Positions 1-8,479 of a DNA stretch of 64,000 bases are shown here, in pieces (position 1 is the stretch's first letter; every line of letters starts with the position of its first letter). Position numbers and translations under genes: made by a program. Source of the stretch: an uncultured bacterium (GTDB taxonomy: Bacteria > Actinomycetota > Coriobacteriia > Coriobacteriales > Coriobacteriaceae); contig CAJMQJ010000001.1 of the NCBI GenBank assembly GCA_905215525.1, positions 434,001-498,000 of the forward strand, in the 5' to 3' direction. The notes below the pieces were generated by a model. The model did not search any database and had not been told where the DNA came from. It saw only the letters and a list, made by a program, of their open reading frames with translations.

Positions 1-1
1 C

Positions 2-727
2 CTCGACCTGTTCTATGGCGACCATCATGCGCTCAAGGACGTGAATATCAAGATCCGCGACAAGCAGATCACCTCGTTCATCGGGCCTTCGGGCTGCGGA
101 AAGTCCACGTTGCTGCGCTGCTTTAACCGCATGAACGACGGCATCAAGGACTGCCGAATCGAGGGCAAGATTGCGATCGATGGTCAAGATATCCTGGGCG
201 ATTACGACATCTGCCGCCTTCGCCAGCGCGTGGGCATGGTGTTCCAGCACCCCAACCCGTTTCCCATGAGCATCTACGACAACGTCGCGTACGGCCCCCG
301 TGGCATGGGCGTGCGCGATCGCGTCGTGCTGGATGAGCTGGTCGAGGATTCCCTTTGTCGAGCCGCTCTGTGGGATGAGGTCAAGGACAAGCTCAAGGAG
401 TCGGGCCTGGGTCTTTCGGGTGGACAGCAGCAGCGCCTGTGCATCGCCCGCGCACTTGCCGTGCAGCCCGACATTCTGCTGATGGACGAGCCGACTTCGG
501 CACTCGACCCTGTGTCGACGTTGGTGGTGGAGCAGCTGGCCTGCGAGCTCAAGGAGACCTGCACGCTGGTGGTCGTGACGCACAACATGCAGCAGGCCGC
601 GCGTATTTCCGATTCGGTTGCGTTCTTTTTGCTGGGTGAGCTGGTGGAGCACGCGCCCACCGCGCAACTCTTTAAGAATCCGTCCGATCCGCGCACCGCG
701 GATTATTTGACGGGGCGTTTTGGCTGA
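2..727 (+). CDS. pstB: Phosphate ABC transporter ATP-binding protein PstB (5' partial)
   Basis: ATPase of the PstSCAB high-affinity phosphate importer, on the inner face of the membrane. The reading frame is open from the window edge (residues LDLFYGDHHALKD come before the first in-frame GTG at 41), so the true start lies outside and only about 10-15 residues are missing by comparison with usual PstB length (about 250 aa). Seen: Walker A GPSGCGKST, Q-loop MVFQHPNPFPMS, signature LSGGQQQR, Walker B ILLMDEPTSALDP and switch histidine VVVTHNMQQ. The Q-loop and NPFPMS are typical of PstB rather than other ABC ATPases. The PhoB/PhoR-type pair directly downstream supports a phosphate role. Confidence 0.96.
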   Translation, partial: LDLFYGDHHALKDVNIKIRDKQITSFIGPSGCGKSTLLRCFNRMNDGIKDCRIEGKIAIDGQDILGDYDICRLRQRVGMVFQHPNPFPMSIYDNVAYGPRGMGVRDRVVLDELVEDSLCRAALWDEVKDKLKESGLGLSGGQQQRLCIARALAVQPDILLMDEPTSALDPVSTLVVEQLACELKETCTLVVVTHNMQQAARISDSVAFFLLGELVEHAPTAQLFKNPSDPRTADYLTGRFG

Positions 728-791
728 CGCTGTCTTTTACAGGTGCCTTTAGGGTTAAGATGCGGTCATATCGGCCGCAAAGGGGTTCAAC

Positions 792-1520
792 ATGATCTAT
801 TACGTCGAGGACGATGACAACATCAGGGATTTGACAGTCTACGCGCTGCGCAAGCAGGGAATCGAGGCCGAGGGCTTTTCGTGTGATGGCGAGTTTAAAG
901 CTGCCGTGGCGCGACGGGTGCCCGATGCTGTGCTGCTCGATATCATGCTGCCCGACACCGATGGCTTGGCGATTATGCGTCGCCTGCGTGCCGATCGCCT
1001 GACGGCGACGGTGCCCATCATGATGCTTACCGCCAAGGACACTGAGCTCGACAAGGTGATGGCGCTCGATGGCGGTGCCGACGATTACCTGACTAAGCCG
1101 TTTTCGCTCATGGAGCTTGCGAGCCGCTGCCGCGCACTGCTGCGTCGCGGCGGCATGGTCAAGCAGGCGAGCGATGTGCTCAGCGTGGGCGACATCGTGC
1201 TTTCGCCTAGCCATCGCGAGGTGACCGTTGCCGGCGAGCCGCTTAAGCTCACCCTGCGCGAGTTCGACCTGCTCGAGTACCTCATGCGCAAGCCCGGCGT
1301 GGTCTTTACCCGCGAGTCGTTGCTGCAGAGCGTGTGGGGCTGGGACTTCGACGGCGGTTCGCGCACCGTTGACGTGCACGTGCAGACGCTTCGCCAAAAA
1401 CTGGGCGAGCATGCCAGCGCCATCGAGACCGTGCGCGGCGTGGGTTATCGCCTGGCCGAGCCTTCTGCCGGTGATGGTGCCGAAGGCGACGACACCGCGG
1501 CCACCGCATCGGAGGAGTAA
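792..1520 (+). CDS. OmpR/PhoB-family response regulator, likely phosphate response
   Basis: DNA-binding response regulator of 242 aa. An N-terminal receiver carries the acidic cluster EDDD (residues 6-9), phosphoacceptor Asp50 (LLDIMLP) and the conserved Lys in DDYLTKPFS. A C-terminal winged helix (about residues 130-225) ends in VRGVGYRLAEP. ATG 792 follows AAAGGGG. It lies 64 bp after pstB and 3 bp before its kinase, so the pair is probably cotranscribed and PhoB/PhoP/RegX3-like. A short Ala/Asp-rich tail follows the winged helix. That it controls pst is inferred from position only; no Pho box was identified. Confidence 0.9.
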   Translation: MIYYVEDDDNIRDLTVYALRKQGIEAEGFSCDGEFKAAVARRVPDAVLLDIMLPDTDGLAIMRRLRADRLTATVPIMMLTAKDTELDKVMALDGGADDYLTKPFSLMELASRCRALLRRGGMVKQASDVLSVGDIVLSPSHREVTVAGEPLKLTLREFDLLEYLMRKPGVVFTRESLLQSVWGWDFDGGSRTVDVHVQTLRQKLGEHASAIETVRGVGYRLAEPSAGDGAEGDDTAATASEE

Positions 1521-1523
1521 CCC

Positions 1524-2948
1524 GTGGTCTTCGCCCCCCAGGGAAAACATACGCTGTCGCACCGCGTTTTTGTGACGATCTTTGTCTGCGCCATGGCGGT
1601 TATCGTGGCGTTTACGGTGCTGGGTGCGTTCTTTGTGCAAAACACTTTGGCGGATGCCACGAGTGCCAATCTGGCGCAGGAAACCGAGCTCATTGCTGCC
1701 GCCCTCGACGAGCAGCAGGAGCCCATTCCGTTCTTGCGAAGCCTCGATCGCGAGGATCTTCGTATCACGCTGATCAATAAGGACGGATCTGTTGCCTACG
1801 ACAACGAGGCGTCGCCTTCCACACTGCCCAACCATGGCGATCGCCCCGAGGTCATCGAGGCCTTTGAGAGTGGTTCGGGTTCCGCGGAGCGCGCAAGCTC
1901 TACACTCGACGAGATTATGCTGTATCGCGCCGTCACCCTTGATAACGGCCAGGTCGTTCGCTTGGCGCAGGCCCAGCCTGGCGTTGCGGCGATTTTGCTG
2001 TCGATGCTGGCGCCGATGCTGCTTATCGCAGCAGCGGGTGCAGTACTCTCGTTTTTTATGGCGCGCCGTGAGTCCCGTGCCATCATCGCGCCGTTGCAAG
2101 AGGTGGATTTGGATCACCCACGCCGTAGCTATGAGCACGCCTATGCCGAGATGGTCCCCATGCTTGAGCGCATCGAGTCGCAGCGCCAGGAACTCAAGCG
2201 CCAAATGGCGGTGCTAGCGGACAACGACCGTATGCGCCGCGAGTTCACGGCGAATATCACCCATGAGCTCAAGACGCCGCTTACGGCGATTTCGGGCTAT
2301 GCCGAGCTCATCGCAAATGGCATGGTCGAGGGCGAGGACGACCTGCGCAACTTTGGCGGTCGCATCTATCGTGAGGCGGGCCGCTTGGCAGCGCTTGTCA
2401 ACGACATCCTTACGCTGTCTAACTTGGACGAGGCCGAACGTGCAACTGAAGGCGAGGCAGTGCCCATTGGGTCCACGGAGCCTATTGAGCTCTCGCGTGC
2501 GATCTACGCGGTTGAGCAGCGTCTTGAACAGGTCGCCCGTCAAGCGAATGTGACGATAAGTCATGAGACCAAGCCTGTGGTCATCGAAGGCGTGTCGCGC
2601 TTGGTCGACGAGCTCATCTATAATCTGGCAAGCAACGCCATCCGCTACAATCGGCCCGGCGGTACGGTTGCGCTGCAGTGCGGCACCAACGACGAAGGCC
2701 ATCCGTTCCTCGCTGTCGCCGACACGGGAATCGGTATCGCGCCTGAAGAACAGGGCAAGGTATTTGAGCGGTTCTATCGCGTGGACAAGAGTAGGTCCAA
2801 GGCACGCGGCGGAACCGGCCTGGGGCTTGCCATTGTCAAGCATGCGGCCCTGTATCATCACGCCACGCTTGATCTGTCGAGCGAGTTGGGCGTGGGAACC
2901 ACCATTACGGTGACGTTTCCCATACAGCAGGACGAGCCATTCGCATAG
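1524..2948 (+). CDS. Sensor histidine kinase, PhoR-like
   Basis: Membrane histidine kinase of 474 aa paired with the regulator just upstream. A first membrane segment lies at about residues 14-36, an extracytoplasmic domain follows, and a second membrane segment sits at about 155-178. Then come a linker helix and the HisKA motif FTANITHELKTPLTAISGY, with the phospho-accepting His in THELKTPL. The ATPase domain shows N-box NAIRYNRPGG, G1 DTGIGIAPEE and G2 GGTGLGLAIVKH. The start is GTG 1524, preceded by GGAGGAG that overlaps the end of the regulator, indicating translational coupling. A role in phosphate sensing is inferred from the pst neighbour. Confidence 0.92.
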   Translation: MVFAPQGKHTLSHRVFVTIFVCAMAVIVAFTVLGAFFVQNTLADATSANLAQETELIAAALDEQQEPIPFLRSLDREDLRITLINKDGSVAYDNEASPSTLPNHGDRPEVIEAFESGSGSAERASSTLDEIMLYRAVTLDNGQVVRLAQAQPGVAAILLSMLAPMLLIAAAGAVLSFFMARRESRAIIAPLQEVDLDHPRRSYEHAYAEMVPMLERIESQRQELKRQMAVLADNDRMRREFTANITHELKTPLTAISGYAELIANGMVEGEDDLRNFGGRIYREAGRLAALVNDILTLSNLDEAERATEGEAVPIGSTEPIELSRAIYAVEQRLEQVARQANVTISHETKPVVIEGVSRLVDELIYNLASNAIRYNRPGGTVALQCGTNDEGHPFLAVADTGIGIAPEEQGKVFERFYRVDKSRSKARGGTGLGLAIVKHAALYHHATLDLSSELGVGTTITVTFPIQQDEPFA

Positions 2949-2973
2949 CGATACAACACAGATATTGATGTAG

Positions 2974-3008
2974 ACGCCGCATTTGACTTTCGGGTGCGGC
3001 GTTGTTGT
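2974..3008 (+). terminator. Terminator after the PhoPR-like pair
   Basis: Eight-base stem ACGCCGCA / TGCGGCGT with a 13-nt loop, followed by TGTTG rather than a pure T run. It lies 26 bp after the kinase stop and probably ends the pst/pho transcript. The remaining sequence to 3143 should hold the promoter of the next operon; no clear -35/-10 pair was seen. Confidence 0.6.
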
Positions 3009-3143
3009 GCAATTTTACGATTGCTTCCGACATTTTTACAGGAGAGCCTGTTTCTTATGTATAGAGTTTGGTCTCGGTAAAAAGATGCGATAACATACGG
3101 ACAGTTTTGTCAATCCGAACTGGGGAAATGAAAGGCAAGCTGC

Positions 3144-3800
3144 ATGACCCTTCTCGAACTGTTCCAGCTGCTGAAGAAGCACCTCAAGCTGGTCATCACC
3201 CTTCCGGTGGTCTGCGCGATCGCCATGGGCATCGTGTCCTTCGTTGCGATGGACAACACCTATACCGCGACGACGAGCATGTACATTCTCGCCAAGACCG
3301 ACGATAGCGGTCAGATGAGCTACAACGATCTCTCGGCGAGCCAGATGCTTTCCAACGATATCGCCACGCTGCTGGATAGCGATAGCGTTAAGAGCGGCGC
3401 CGCCAAAGAACTGGGCCTTACCGATCTGGATGACTACAAGGTGTCTGTTTCCTCCGAGACCACCACGCGTGTCATTACGCTTTCGGTTACCGGCACCGAT
3501 GCCAAGGAGACGGCTGAGGTCGCAAAGGCCATTGCCAGCTCGGTGAGTACGGTCGCTCAGAACGTCGGCGCTGCCCAGAGCATCAACGTTATCGACGAGG
3601 CTAAGACCCCCGAAGCCCCCAGCGGCCCCAAGCGCACGCTGTATATTGCCGTCGCGTTCCTCGCCGGTATCTTTATCGCAGTTGCCTATGTCGTTTTGGC
3701 AGACATGCTCAATACCCGCATCCGCGGTGCCGAAGAGGCAGAAGAGCTCCTGGGTATTCCCGTTGTTGGCCGAATTCCGGCTATGAAAGGTGGTAAATAG
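3144..3800 (+). CDS. Wzz/YveK-type chain-length regulator, BY-kinase adaptor
   Basis: Polysaccharide co-polymerase family protein of 218 aa. Two membrane segments frame an extracytoplasmic domain: about residues 16-36 (LVITLPVVCAIAMGIVSF) and about 163-186 (LYIAVAFLAGIFIAVAYVV). A Pro-rich turn before the second segment (EAPSGPKR) is typical. In Gram-positive capsule systems this protein activates the cytoplasmic tyrosine kinase encoded next (3-bp gap) and sets polymer length. The stop precedes the kinase ATG by two bases, so the genes are coupled. There are no glycosyltransferase or polymerase genes nearby, so the polymer it controls is unknown. Confidence 0.85.
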   Translation: MTLLELFQLLKKHLKLVITLPVVCAIAMGIVSFVAMDNTYTATTSMYILAKTDDSGQMSYNDLSASQMLSNDIATLLDSDSVKSGAAKELGLTDLDDYKVSVSSETTTRVITLSVTGTDAKETAEVAKAIASSVSTVAQNVGAAQSINVIDEAKTPEAPSGPKRTLYIAVAFLAGIFIAVAYVVLADMLNTRIRGAEEAEELLGIPVVGRIPAMKGGK

Positions 3801-3802
3801 GC

Positions 3803-4540
3803 ATGGCTAAGGCAAAGAACACCGATAAGCTCGTTGTGCAGAATGCCGCCAAGACCCTTCTGGCCAACATCCGCTTTGCGAGCGTGGATGACCCCATTCG
3901 CACCATCACCGTTACCTCCTCGATTCCCAACGAGGGCAAGTCTACGGTTTCCATTAACCTTGCTCAGGCAATCGCCACGAGCGGCAAGAGTGTCCTGCTG
4001 GTCGAGGCTGATATGCGTCGCAGGTCCCTTGCCGATATGCTCGGCGTCCGCTCCCGCGGCGGACTCTATGCAGTCCTGTCCGAGCAGGTTTCTATCGACC
4101 AGGCGATTGTCGAGACGGGTCAGAAGAACTTCTACTTCCTCGATGCCGAGCCGCACATTCCCAATCCTGCCGACATCATCGTCTCCCATCGCTTTGCCAA
4201 GCTGGTAAAGGCACTGTCCGCCAAGTTCCAGTACGTCATCTTCGATGCTCCCCCGGTCGGCACCTTCATCGATGCTGCCGAGATCGCAAGTCTGACCGAC
4301 GGTGCGCTTTTTGTCGTGCGTGAGGATTTCACCAAGCGCGAGGAGGCGCTCAACGCCATCGGTCAGCTTAAGAAGTCCGAGAAGGTCAAGCTCATCGGTA
4401 CCGTCATGAATTACTGTGAGACCGAGACCAGCGAGTACTACTATTCTTACTACACCAAGGACGGTAAGAAGGTTAAGAAGGGCTCCGACGATCAGGGCAC
4501 TTCCAAAAAGGGCATCTTCACCAACCGAGCAAACGTTTAG
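3803..4540 (+). CDS. CpsD/YwqD-type bacterial tyrosine kinase (BY-kinase)
   Basis: Cytoplasmic autophosphorylating tyrosine kinase of 245 aa, a MinD-like P-loop ATPase. Seen: Walker A SSIPNEGKSTVSINLAQAIA, Walker A' VLLVEADMRRRSLADML, Walker B VIFDAPPVG, and a C-terminal tyrosine cluster ETSEYYYSYYTKDGKK that would be the autophosphorylation tail. It is coupled to its transmembrane adaptor upstream and followed after 17 bp by the matching phosphatase. Family knowledge: kinase, adaptor and phosphatase cycle to control capsule or exopolysaccharide assembly. The substrate here is unknown. Confidence 0.9.
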   Translation: MAKAKNTDKLVVQNAAKTLLANIRFASVDDPIRTITVTSSIPNEGKSTVSINLAQAIATSGKSVLLVEADMRRRSLADMLGVRSRGGLYAVLSEQVSIDQAIVETGQKNFYFLDAEPHIPNPADIIVSHRFAKLVKALSAKFQYVIFDAPPVGTFIDAAEIASLTDGALFVVREDFTKREEALNAIGQLKKSEKVKLIGTVMNYCETETSEYYYSYYTKDGKKVKKGSDDQGTSKKGIFTNRANV

Positions 4541-4557
4541 TTGATTAAGGCTGACCT

Positions 4558-5208
4558 ATGCGTGACATTCATTGCCATATCTTGCCGGGTGTAGACGACG
4601 GCGCCGCCGATCTCGAAGAGAGCTTGGCGATGCTCGAGGCTGCCAAGCGGGCCGGTGTAACCAGAATCGTTTGCACTCCTCACTGCCGTGATCCCTATTT
4701 TGATTACGACAAGATGTGGGATGCCTTTGAGCTGCTGCGCGATAACGCTGACGGTTTTCCGCTCCAGATGGGCTTCGAGGTCAACCATCGAAAGCTCGTT
4801 GAGCTTGGTATCGATGCCGCGGATCACTTGCATTTCGATGGGACCAACGAGTTTCTGCTCGAGCTTTCGACGCATGCCGATGCGTATGCGTTTAGAGAGT
4901 ACGAGAACACGATTTACGATTTGCAGTGCCGTGGCTACCAGGTGATCATCGCTCATCCTGAGCGCTATCGTGCGGTTCAAAAGGATGTAAGCGTGGCGGA
5001 GCGCCTGGTCGATATGGGCTGCAAGCTGCAGGCTTCGGCGGACTTTATTGCCGGCGGTCGCTTTGGTCGCGAGAAAAAGCCGGCACAGCGCCTGTTCGAT
5101 CAGAACCTGTACAGCTTCATCGCGAGCGATGCCCATAACGTGGGTCATTACGATTGCCTGGCGAAGGCTCGCGCGAAGTTTAGCGTGCGCGGAGCTCATT
5201 TTCGCTAA
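4558..5208 (+). CDS. CpsB/YwqE-type PHP-family protein-tyrosine phosphatase
   Basis: Metal-dependent phosphatase of 216 aa that dephosphorylates the cognate BY-kinase. The start shows the PHP motif MRDIHCHILPGVDDGA, followed by VCTPHC and later histidines in IIAHPERYR and IASDAHN, which together form the metal site. ATG 4558 lies 17 bp after the kinase stop, in the same presumed operon. It completes the adaptor-kinase-phosphatase triad, and the operon then passes into a GNAT gene with no glycan genes. Confidence 0.9.
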   Translation: MRDIHCHILPGVDDGAADLEESLAMLEAAKRAGVTRIVCTPHCRDPYFDYDKMWDAFELLRDNADGFPLQMGFEVNHRKLVELGIDAADHLHFDGTNEFLLELSTHADAYAFREYENTIYDLQCRGYQVIIAHPERYRAVQKDVSVAERLVDMGCKLQASADFIAGGRFGREKKPAQRLFDQNLYSFIASDAHNVGHYDCLAKARAKFSVRGAHFR

Positions 5209-5247
5209 AATCTGTCCCTAACGTTCGCATTGAATGAAAGGGCAGCC

Positions 5248-5751
5248 ATGGATATCCAACTTAAGACGGGATGCTTTGATGACGCGGCGTTGGTGCGCCG
5301 CGTCGTTTTTATGGACGAGCAGGGCTACGAGAACGAGTTTGACGCTATCGACGAGGATCCGAACTGCATTCATGTGACGCTCTATGTAGACGGCGAGCTT
5401 GCCGGTTACTCGCGCGTGTTTCCCGAAGAGCTTGAGCGCGCGGCTGACGCAGAGGCTCCGGTGTCGCCGGCGTGCGACTTGGACGAAGGCGTCGCAGCGG
5501 GGGAGACCTACATTATGGGGCGCGTCGCCGTGCTGCCGGCTATGCGTCGTCGTGGTTTGGCGAGCAAGATTGTCGAGGCCAGTGATACCGCCGCGCGTGA
5601 TGCCGGCGCCAAGCTCATTAAGCTGCACGCGCAGGAATACGTGCTGCCGCTCTATGCCAAGGCGGGTTACACGCAGATTGCCCCGGTGGACTATGAGGAT
5701 GAAGGCCAGCCCCATGCCTGGATGGCCAAACGGGTCGAGGGTGGCAGATAG
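5248..5751 (+). CDS. GNAT family N-acetyltransferase
   Basis: Predicted acyl-CoA-dependent acetyltransferase of 167 aa. The GNAT acetyl-CoA loop is visible as GRVAVLPAMRRRGLASKIV, followed by the C-terminal strand LHAQEYVLPLYAKAGYTQI, as in ElaA/YjcF-like members. ATG 5248 is preferred over an upstream in-frame TTG at 5230 because GAAAGG sits 8 bp before it. It lies 39 bp after the tyrosine phosphatase. The substrate cannot be told from sequence. Confidence 0.85.
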   Translation: MDIQLKTGCFDDAALVRRVVFMDEQGYENEFDAIDEDPNCIHVTLYVDGELAGYSRVFPEELERAADAEAPVSPACDLDEGVAAGETYIMGRVAVLPAMRRRGLASKIVEASDTAARDAGAKLIKLHAQEYVLPLYAKAGYTQIAPVDYEDEGQPHAWMAKRVEGGR

Positions 5752-5861
5752 GGACGTTCCTTTTCTGCCGGCAGTTGGGGACACTCCTTGGCAATTGGCG
5801 CATCAGAGCGTTTGGACATACAGTTTTTCGATTCCGTATGTATATATGCGCGCTAATGGGT

Positions 5862-5923
5862 TATAAAATCTAAGTCTGAACATAGCAGGTCTGCGATGCG
5901 GCTCGGGCAACCGGGCCGTTTTT
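5862..5923 (+). promoter_or_regulatory. htpG promoter -10 and terminator-like leader hairpin
   Basis: A -10-like TATAAA lies at 5862-5867. Downstream, 5899-5918 folds as CGGCTCGG-GCAA-CCGGGCCG (one G-U pair) followed by TTTTT, the form of an intrinsic terminator, still 30 bp before the htpG ATG. No CIRCE or HAIR heat-shock operator is visible. The 5752-5861 stretch holds only two short direct GGGAC-type motifs. Confidence 0.45.
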
Positions 5924-5953
5924 GCGGACGGGGGTAGCGCGAAAGGACTGCAC

Positions 5954-7978
5954 ATGCGTCAATTTAAGACCGAGAGCAAAAAACTGCTCGACCTCATGAT
6001 CAACTCCATCTACACCAATAAGGAAATCTTCCTGCGCGAGCTTATCTCTAACGCGAGCGACGCCGTCGACAAGCTCAACTTTAAGAGCCTGCAGGACCCG
6101 AGCGTCAAGCTCGACCAGGGCGACCTGGCTATTCGCGTCTCCTTTGATAAAGACGCCCGCACCATTACCATCTCGGATAACGGCATTGGCATGACCGCCG
6201 AGGAGCTCGAGCGCAATCTGGGCACCATCGCCCATTCCGGCTCCGAGGAGTTTAAGACCGAGAACGCCGAGCAGCAGGGTTCCGATGTCGACATCATCGG
6301 TCAGTTTGGCGTGGGTTTCTACTCCGCCTTTATGGTCGCCAGCCACGTGAAGGTTGTCAGCCGCGCTTATGGCGAGGATACCGCCCACGTTTGGGAGTCC
6401 GACGGTCTTGAGGGCTACACCATCGAGGATGGCGAGCGCGCCGAGCACGGCACCGATGTCATCCTGACGCTGCGCGAGAACGAGAAGCTCGACGCCGACG
6501 GCGAGGCCGAGACCTACGATCGCTTCCTGACCGAGTGGGGCCTCAAGAGCCTGATTCAGCAGTACAGCAACTATGTGCGCTACCCGATACAGATGATGGT
6601 GTCCAAGAGCCGCCAGAAGCCCAAGCCCGAGGATGCTGGCGATGACTACACGCCCGAGTACGAGGACTACCAGGAGCTCGAGACCGTCAATTCCATGACA
6701 CCGATCTGGAAGAAACGCAGCTCCGATGTCGAGCAGAAGGACTACGACGAGTTCTACAAGTCCACATTCCACGACTTTGACGATCCCGCGCGCACTATCA
6801 GCTTCCACGCCGAGGGCACGCTTGAGTACGATGCGCTGCTGTTTGTGCCGGGTCGCGCCCCGTTCGATCTGTACAGCAAGGACTACGAGAAGGGCCTGGC
6901 GCTCTACAGCTCTAACGTGCTGATTATGGAGAAGTGCGACGACCTGCTGCCCGACTACTACAACTTTGTCCGTGGCGTCGTGGATTCTGCCGACGTGTCG
7001 CTCAACATCTCGCGTGAGACGCTGCAGCAGAACCGTCAGCTTAAGGCTATTGCCAAGCGTGTGGAAAAGAAGATCACCGCCGACCTTGAGGATATGCGTG
7101 ACAACGATCGCGAGGCCTACGAGAAGTTCTTTGAGAACTTTGGCCGCGGTCTTAAGTACGGCATCTACTCGAGCTATGGCATGAAGGCCGATGAGCTCGC
7201 CGACCTGCTGCTGTTCTGGTCTGCCAAGGAACAGAAGATGATTACCCTGGCCGAGTATGCCAAGGGTATGCCCGAGGATCAGAAGGCCATCTACTACGCC
7301 GCCGGCGACTCGCGTGAGCGCTTGGCCAAGATGCCCGTGGTAAAGGGCGTGCTCGAGCGCGGCTATGACGTGCTGTTGCTGACGCAGGATGTGGATGAGT
7401 TCACGTTCCAGGCTATGCGTGAGTACGTTGCCGCCGATATGCCTAAGATCTACGAGGACGACGCCGCCCGCGAGGCTGCCGAGAAGGCCGTTGCCGACGG
7501 TGCCGAGCCCGAGGTCGAGGATCGTCACCTGGAGCTCAAGAACGTCGCGACTGGCGATCTTGATCTGGCGACCGAGGACGAGAAGAAGGAGGCCGAGGAC
7601 GCCACCAAGGAAAACGAGGACCTCTTTAGCGCCATGAAGGAGGCGCTCGGTGACAAGGTCGAGAAAGTTGCCGTCTCCGCGCGCCTGACCGATGCCCCCG
7701 CTTGCATCACCACCGAGGGTCCGCTTTCGCTCGAGATGGAGAAGGTGCTCCAGAAGGGACCCGAGGGCGCGCCCGACGGTATGCCCAAGAGCCAGCGCGT
7801 GCTCGAGCTCAACGCCAAGCACCCGGTCTTTGACAAGCTTGTCGCTGCCCAGAAGGCAGGCGACGCCGACAAGATCAAGCAGTACTCCGGTCTGCTCTAT
7901 GACCAGGCTCTGCTGGTCGAGGGCATTCTGCCTGAGGACCCCGTTGCCTTCGCGGCGGCTGTCTGCGAGCTGATGTAA
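5954..7978 (+). CDS. htpG: Molecular chaperone HtpG (Hsp90)
   Basis: Cytosolic ATP-dependent chaperone of 674 aa, slightly longer than the usual 620-650. The N-terminal GHKL ATPase shows FLRELISNASDAVDKL, the ADP-lid glycines ISDNGIGMTAEEL and GQFGVGFYSAFMVA. The middle domain has the catalytic-loop ISRETLQQNRQLKAI. An acidic stretch (about residues 500-560, rich in E, D and K) precedes the dimerisation domain and accounts for the extra length. ATG 5954 follows GAAAGGA. It is probably monocistronic, since hairpins occur on both sides. Confidence 0.97.
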   Translation: MRQFKTESKKLLDLMINSIYTNKEIFLRELISNASDAVDKLNFKSLQDPSVKLDQGDLAIRVSFDKDARTITISDNGIGMTAEELERNLGTIAHSGSEEFKTENAEQQGSDVDIIGQFGVGFYSAFMVASHVKVVSRAYGEDTAHVWESDGLEGYTIEDGERAEHGTDVILTLRENEKLDADGEAETYDRFLTEWGLKSLIQQYSNYVRYPIQMMVSKSRQKPKPEDAGDDYTPEYEDYQELETVNSMTPIWKKRSSDVEQKDYDEFYKSTFHDFDDPARTISFHAEGTLEYDALLFVPGRAPFDLYSKDYEKGLALYSSNVLIMEKCDDLLPDYYNFVRGVVDSADVSLNISRETLQQNRQLKAIAKRVEKKITADLEDMRDNDREAYEKFFENFGRGLKYGIYSSYGMKADELADLLLFWSAKEQKMITLAEYAKGMPEDQKAIYYAAGDSRERLAKMPVVKGVLERGYDVLLLTQDVDEFTFQAMREYVAADMPKIYEDDAAREAAEKAVADGAEPEVEDRHLELKNVATGDLDLATEDEKKEAEDATKENEDLFSAMKEALGDKVEKVAVSARLTDAPACITTEGPLSLEMEKVLQKGPEGAPDGMPKSQRVLELNAKHPVFDKLVAAQKAGDADKIKQYSGLLYDQALLVEGILPEDPVAFAAAVCELM

Positions 7979-7985
7979 CTAGGGT

Positions 7986-8194
7986 GTTACGCGGTTCTAC
8001 GAACCGCGTAACCACTCGACGCTGCCCTTCGTTCCGCCGTTCTAACGAACCTATTGGTTCTGCCGTTCTAACGAACGGCAGACCGGTCGACGCTGCAAAC
8101 GCCCCTAAGCGGCAATCTGACGTTCAATCGTCGGTCGCGTACCAAAGTACGCTTCCCTCCTCTTTCACGTCACCTTGCTCGCTTAGGGGCGTTT
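7986..8194 (+). repeat. Hairpin cluster after htpG, ending in a terminator-like palindrome
   Basis: Three palindromes lie in a row. 7986-8012: an 11-bp stem GTTACGCGGTT with loop CTACG. 8059-8082: stem TCTGCCGTT / AACGGCAGA with loop CTAACG. 8097-8194: 15-bp perfect arms AAACGCCCCTAAGCG (8097-8111 and 8180-8194) around 68 nt, ending in TTTT. The words CGTTCTAACGAAC and TCGACGCTG recur. The outer palindrome could terminate htpG, or the whole may be a structured RNA. There is no coding potential. Confidence 0.55.
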
Positions 8195-8237
8195 TCGCTG
8201 ACTTATGCTCAACCTGCGACGCTTTCGTGGTCCTAAG

Positions 8238-8293
8238 TAGTCATCGGGGACGTTCTTGTTTGGCTAGTCGTTTAAGAATGTCCCCAATGACTA
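8238..8293. repeat. 20-bp quasi-palindrome with GGGGAC/GTCCCC boxes
   Basis: Arms 8238-8257 and 8274-8293 pair over 20 positions with two differences, around a 16-nt loop. Each arm contains GGGGAC. The rest of 8294-8479 is AT-richer; it holds a CTGTACAACTGTACG dyad near 8350 and must include the promoter of the YhgE pair, but no firm -35/-10 was identified. Confidence 0.5.
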
Positions 8294-8479
8294 TTCGGAT
8301 TGCTAATTTGTGCGGGTTGTGGTTTTGTGACCTGCTGAAATTTGAGATACTGTACAACTGTACGTTAACTCATCTTCGTAGTATATTGCTACCCGCAAAA
8401 CTCAGCACCATTGTGCCGCGAGGCACTAAAGCGCCTACGTACAATGGTTGTCGATAGTACGATTCGATTCAACGACAGG

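Noticed and set aside
5752..5953. CIRCE or HAIR heat-shock operator before htpG
   Set aside because: No TTAGCACTC-type or CTTGAGT-type inverted repeat is present.
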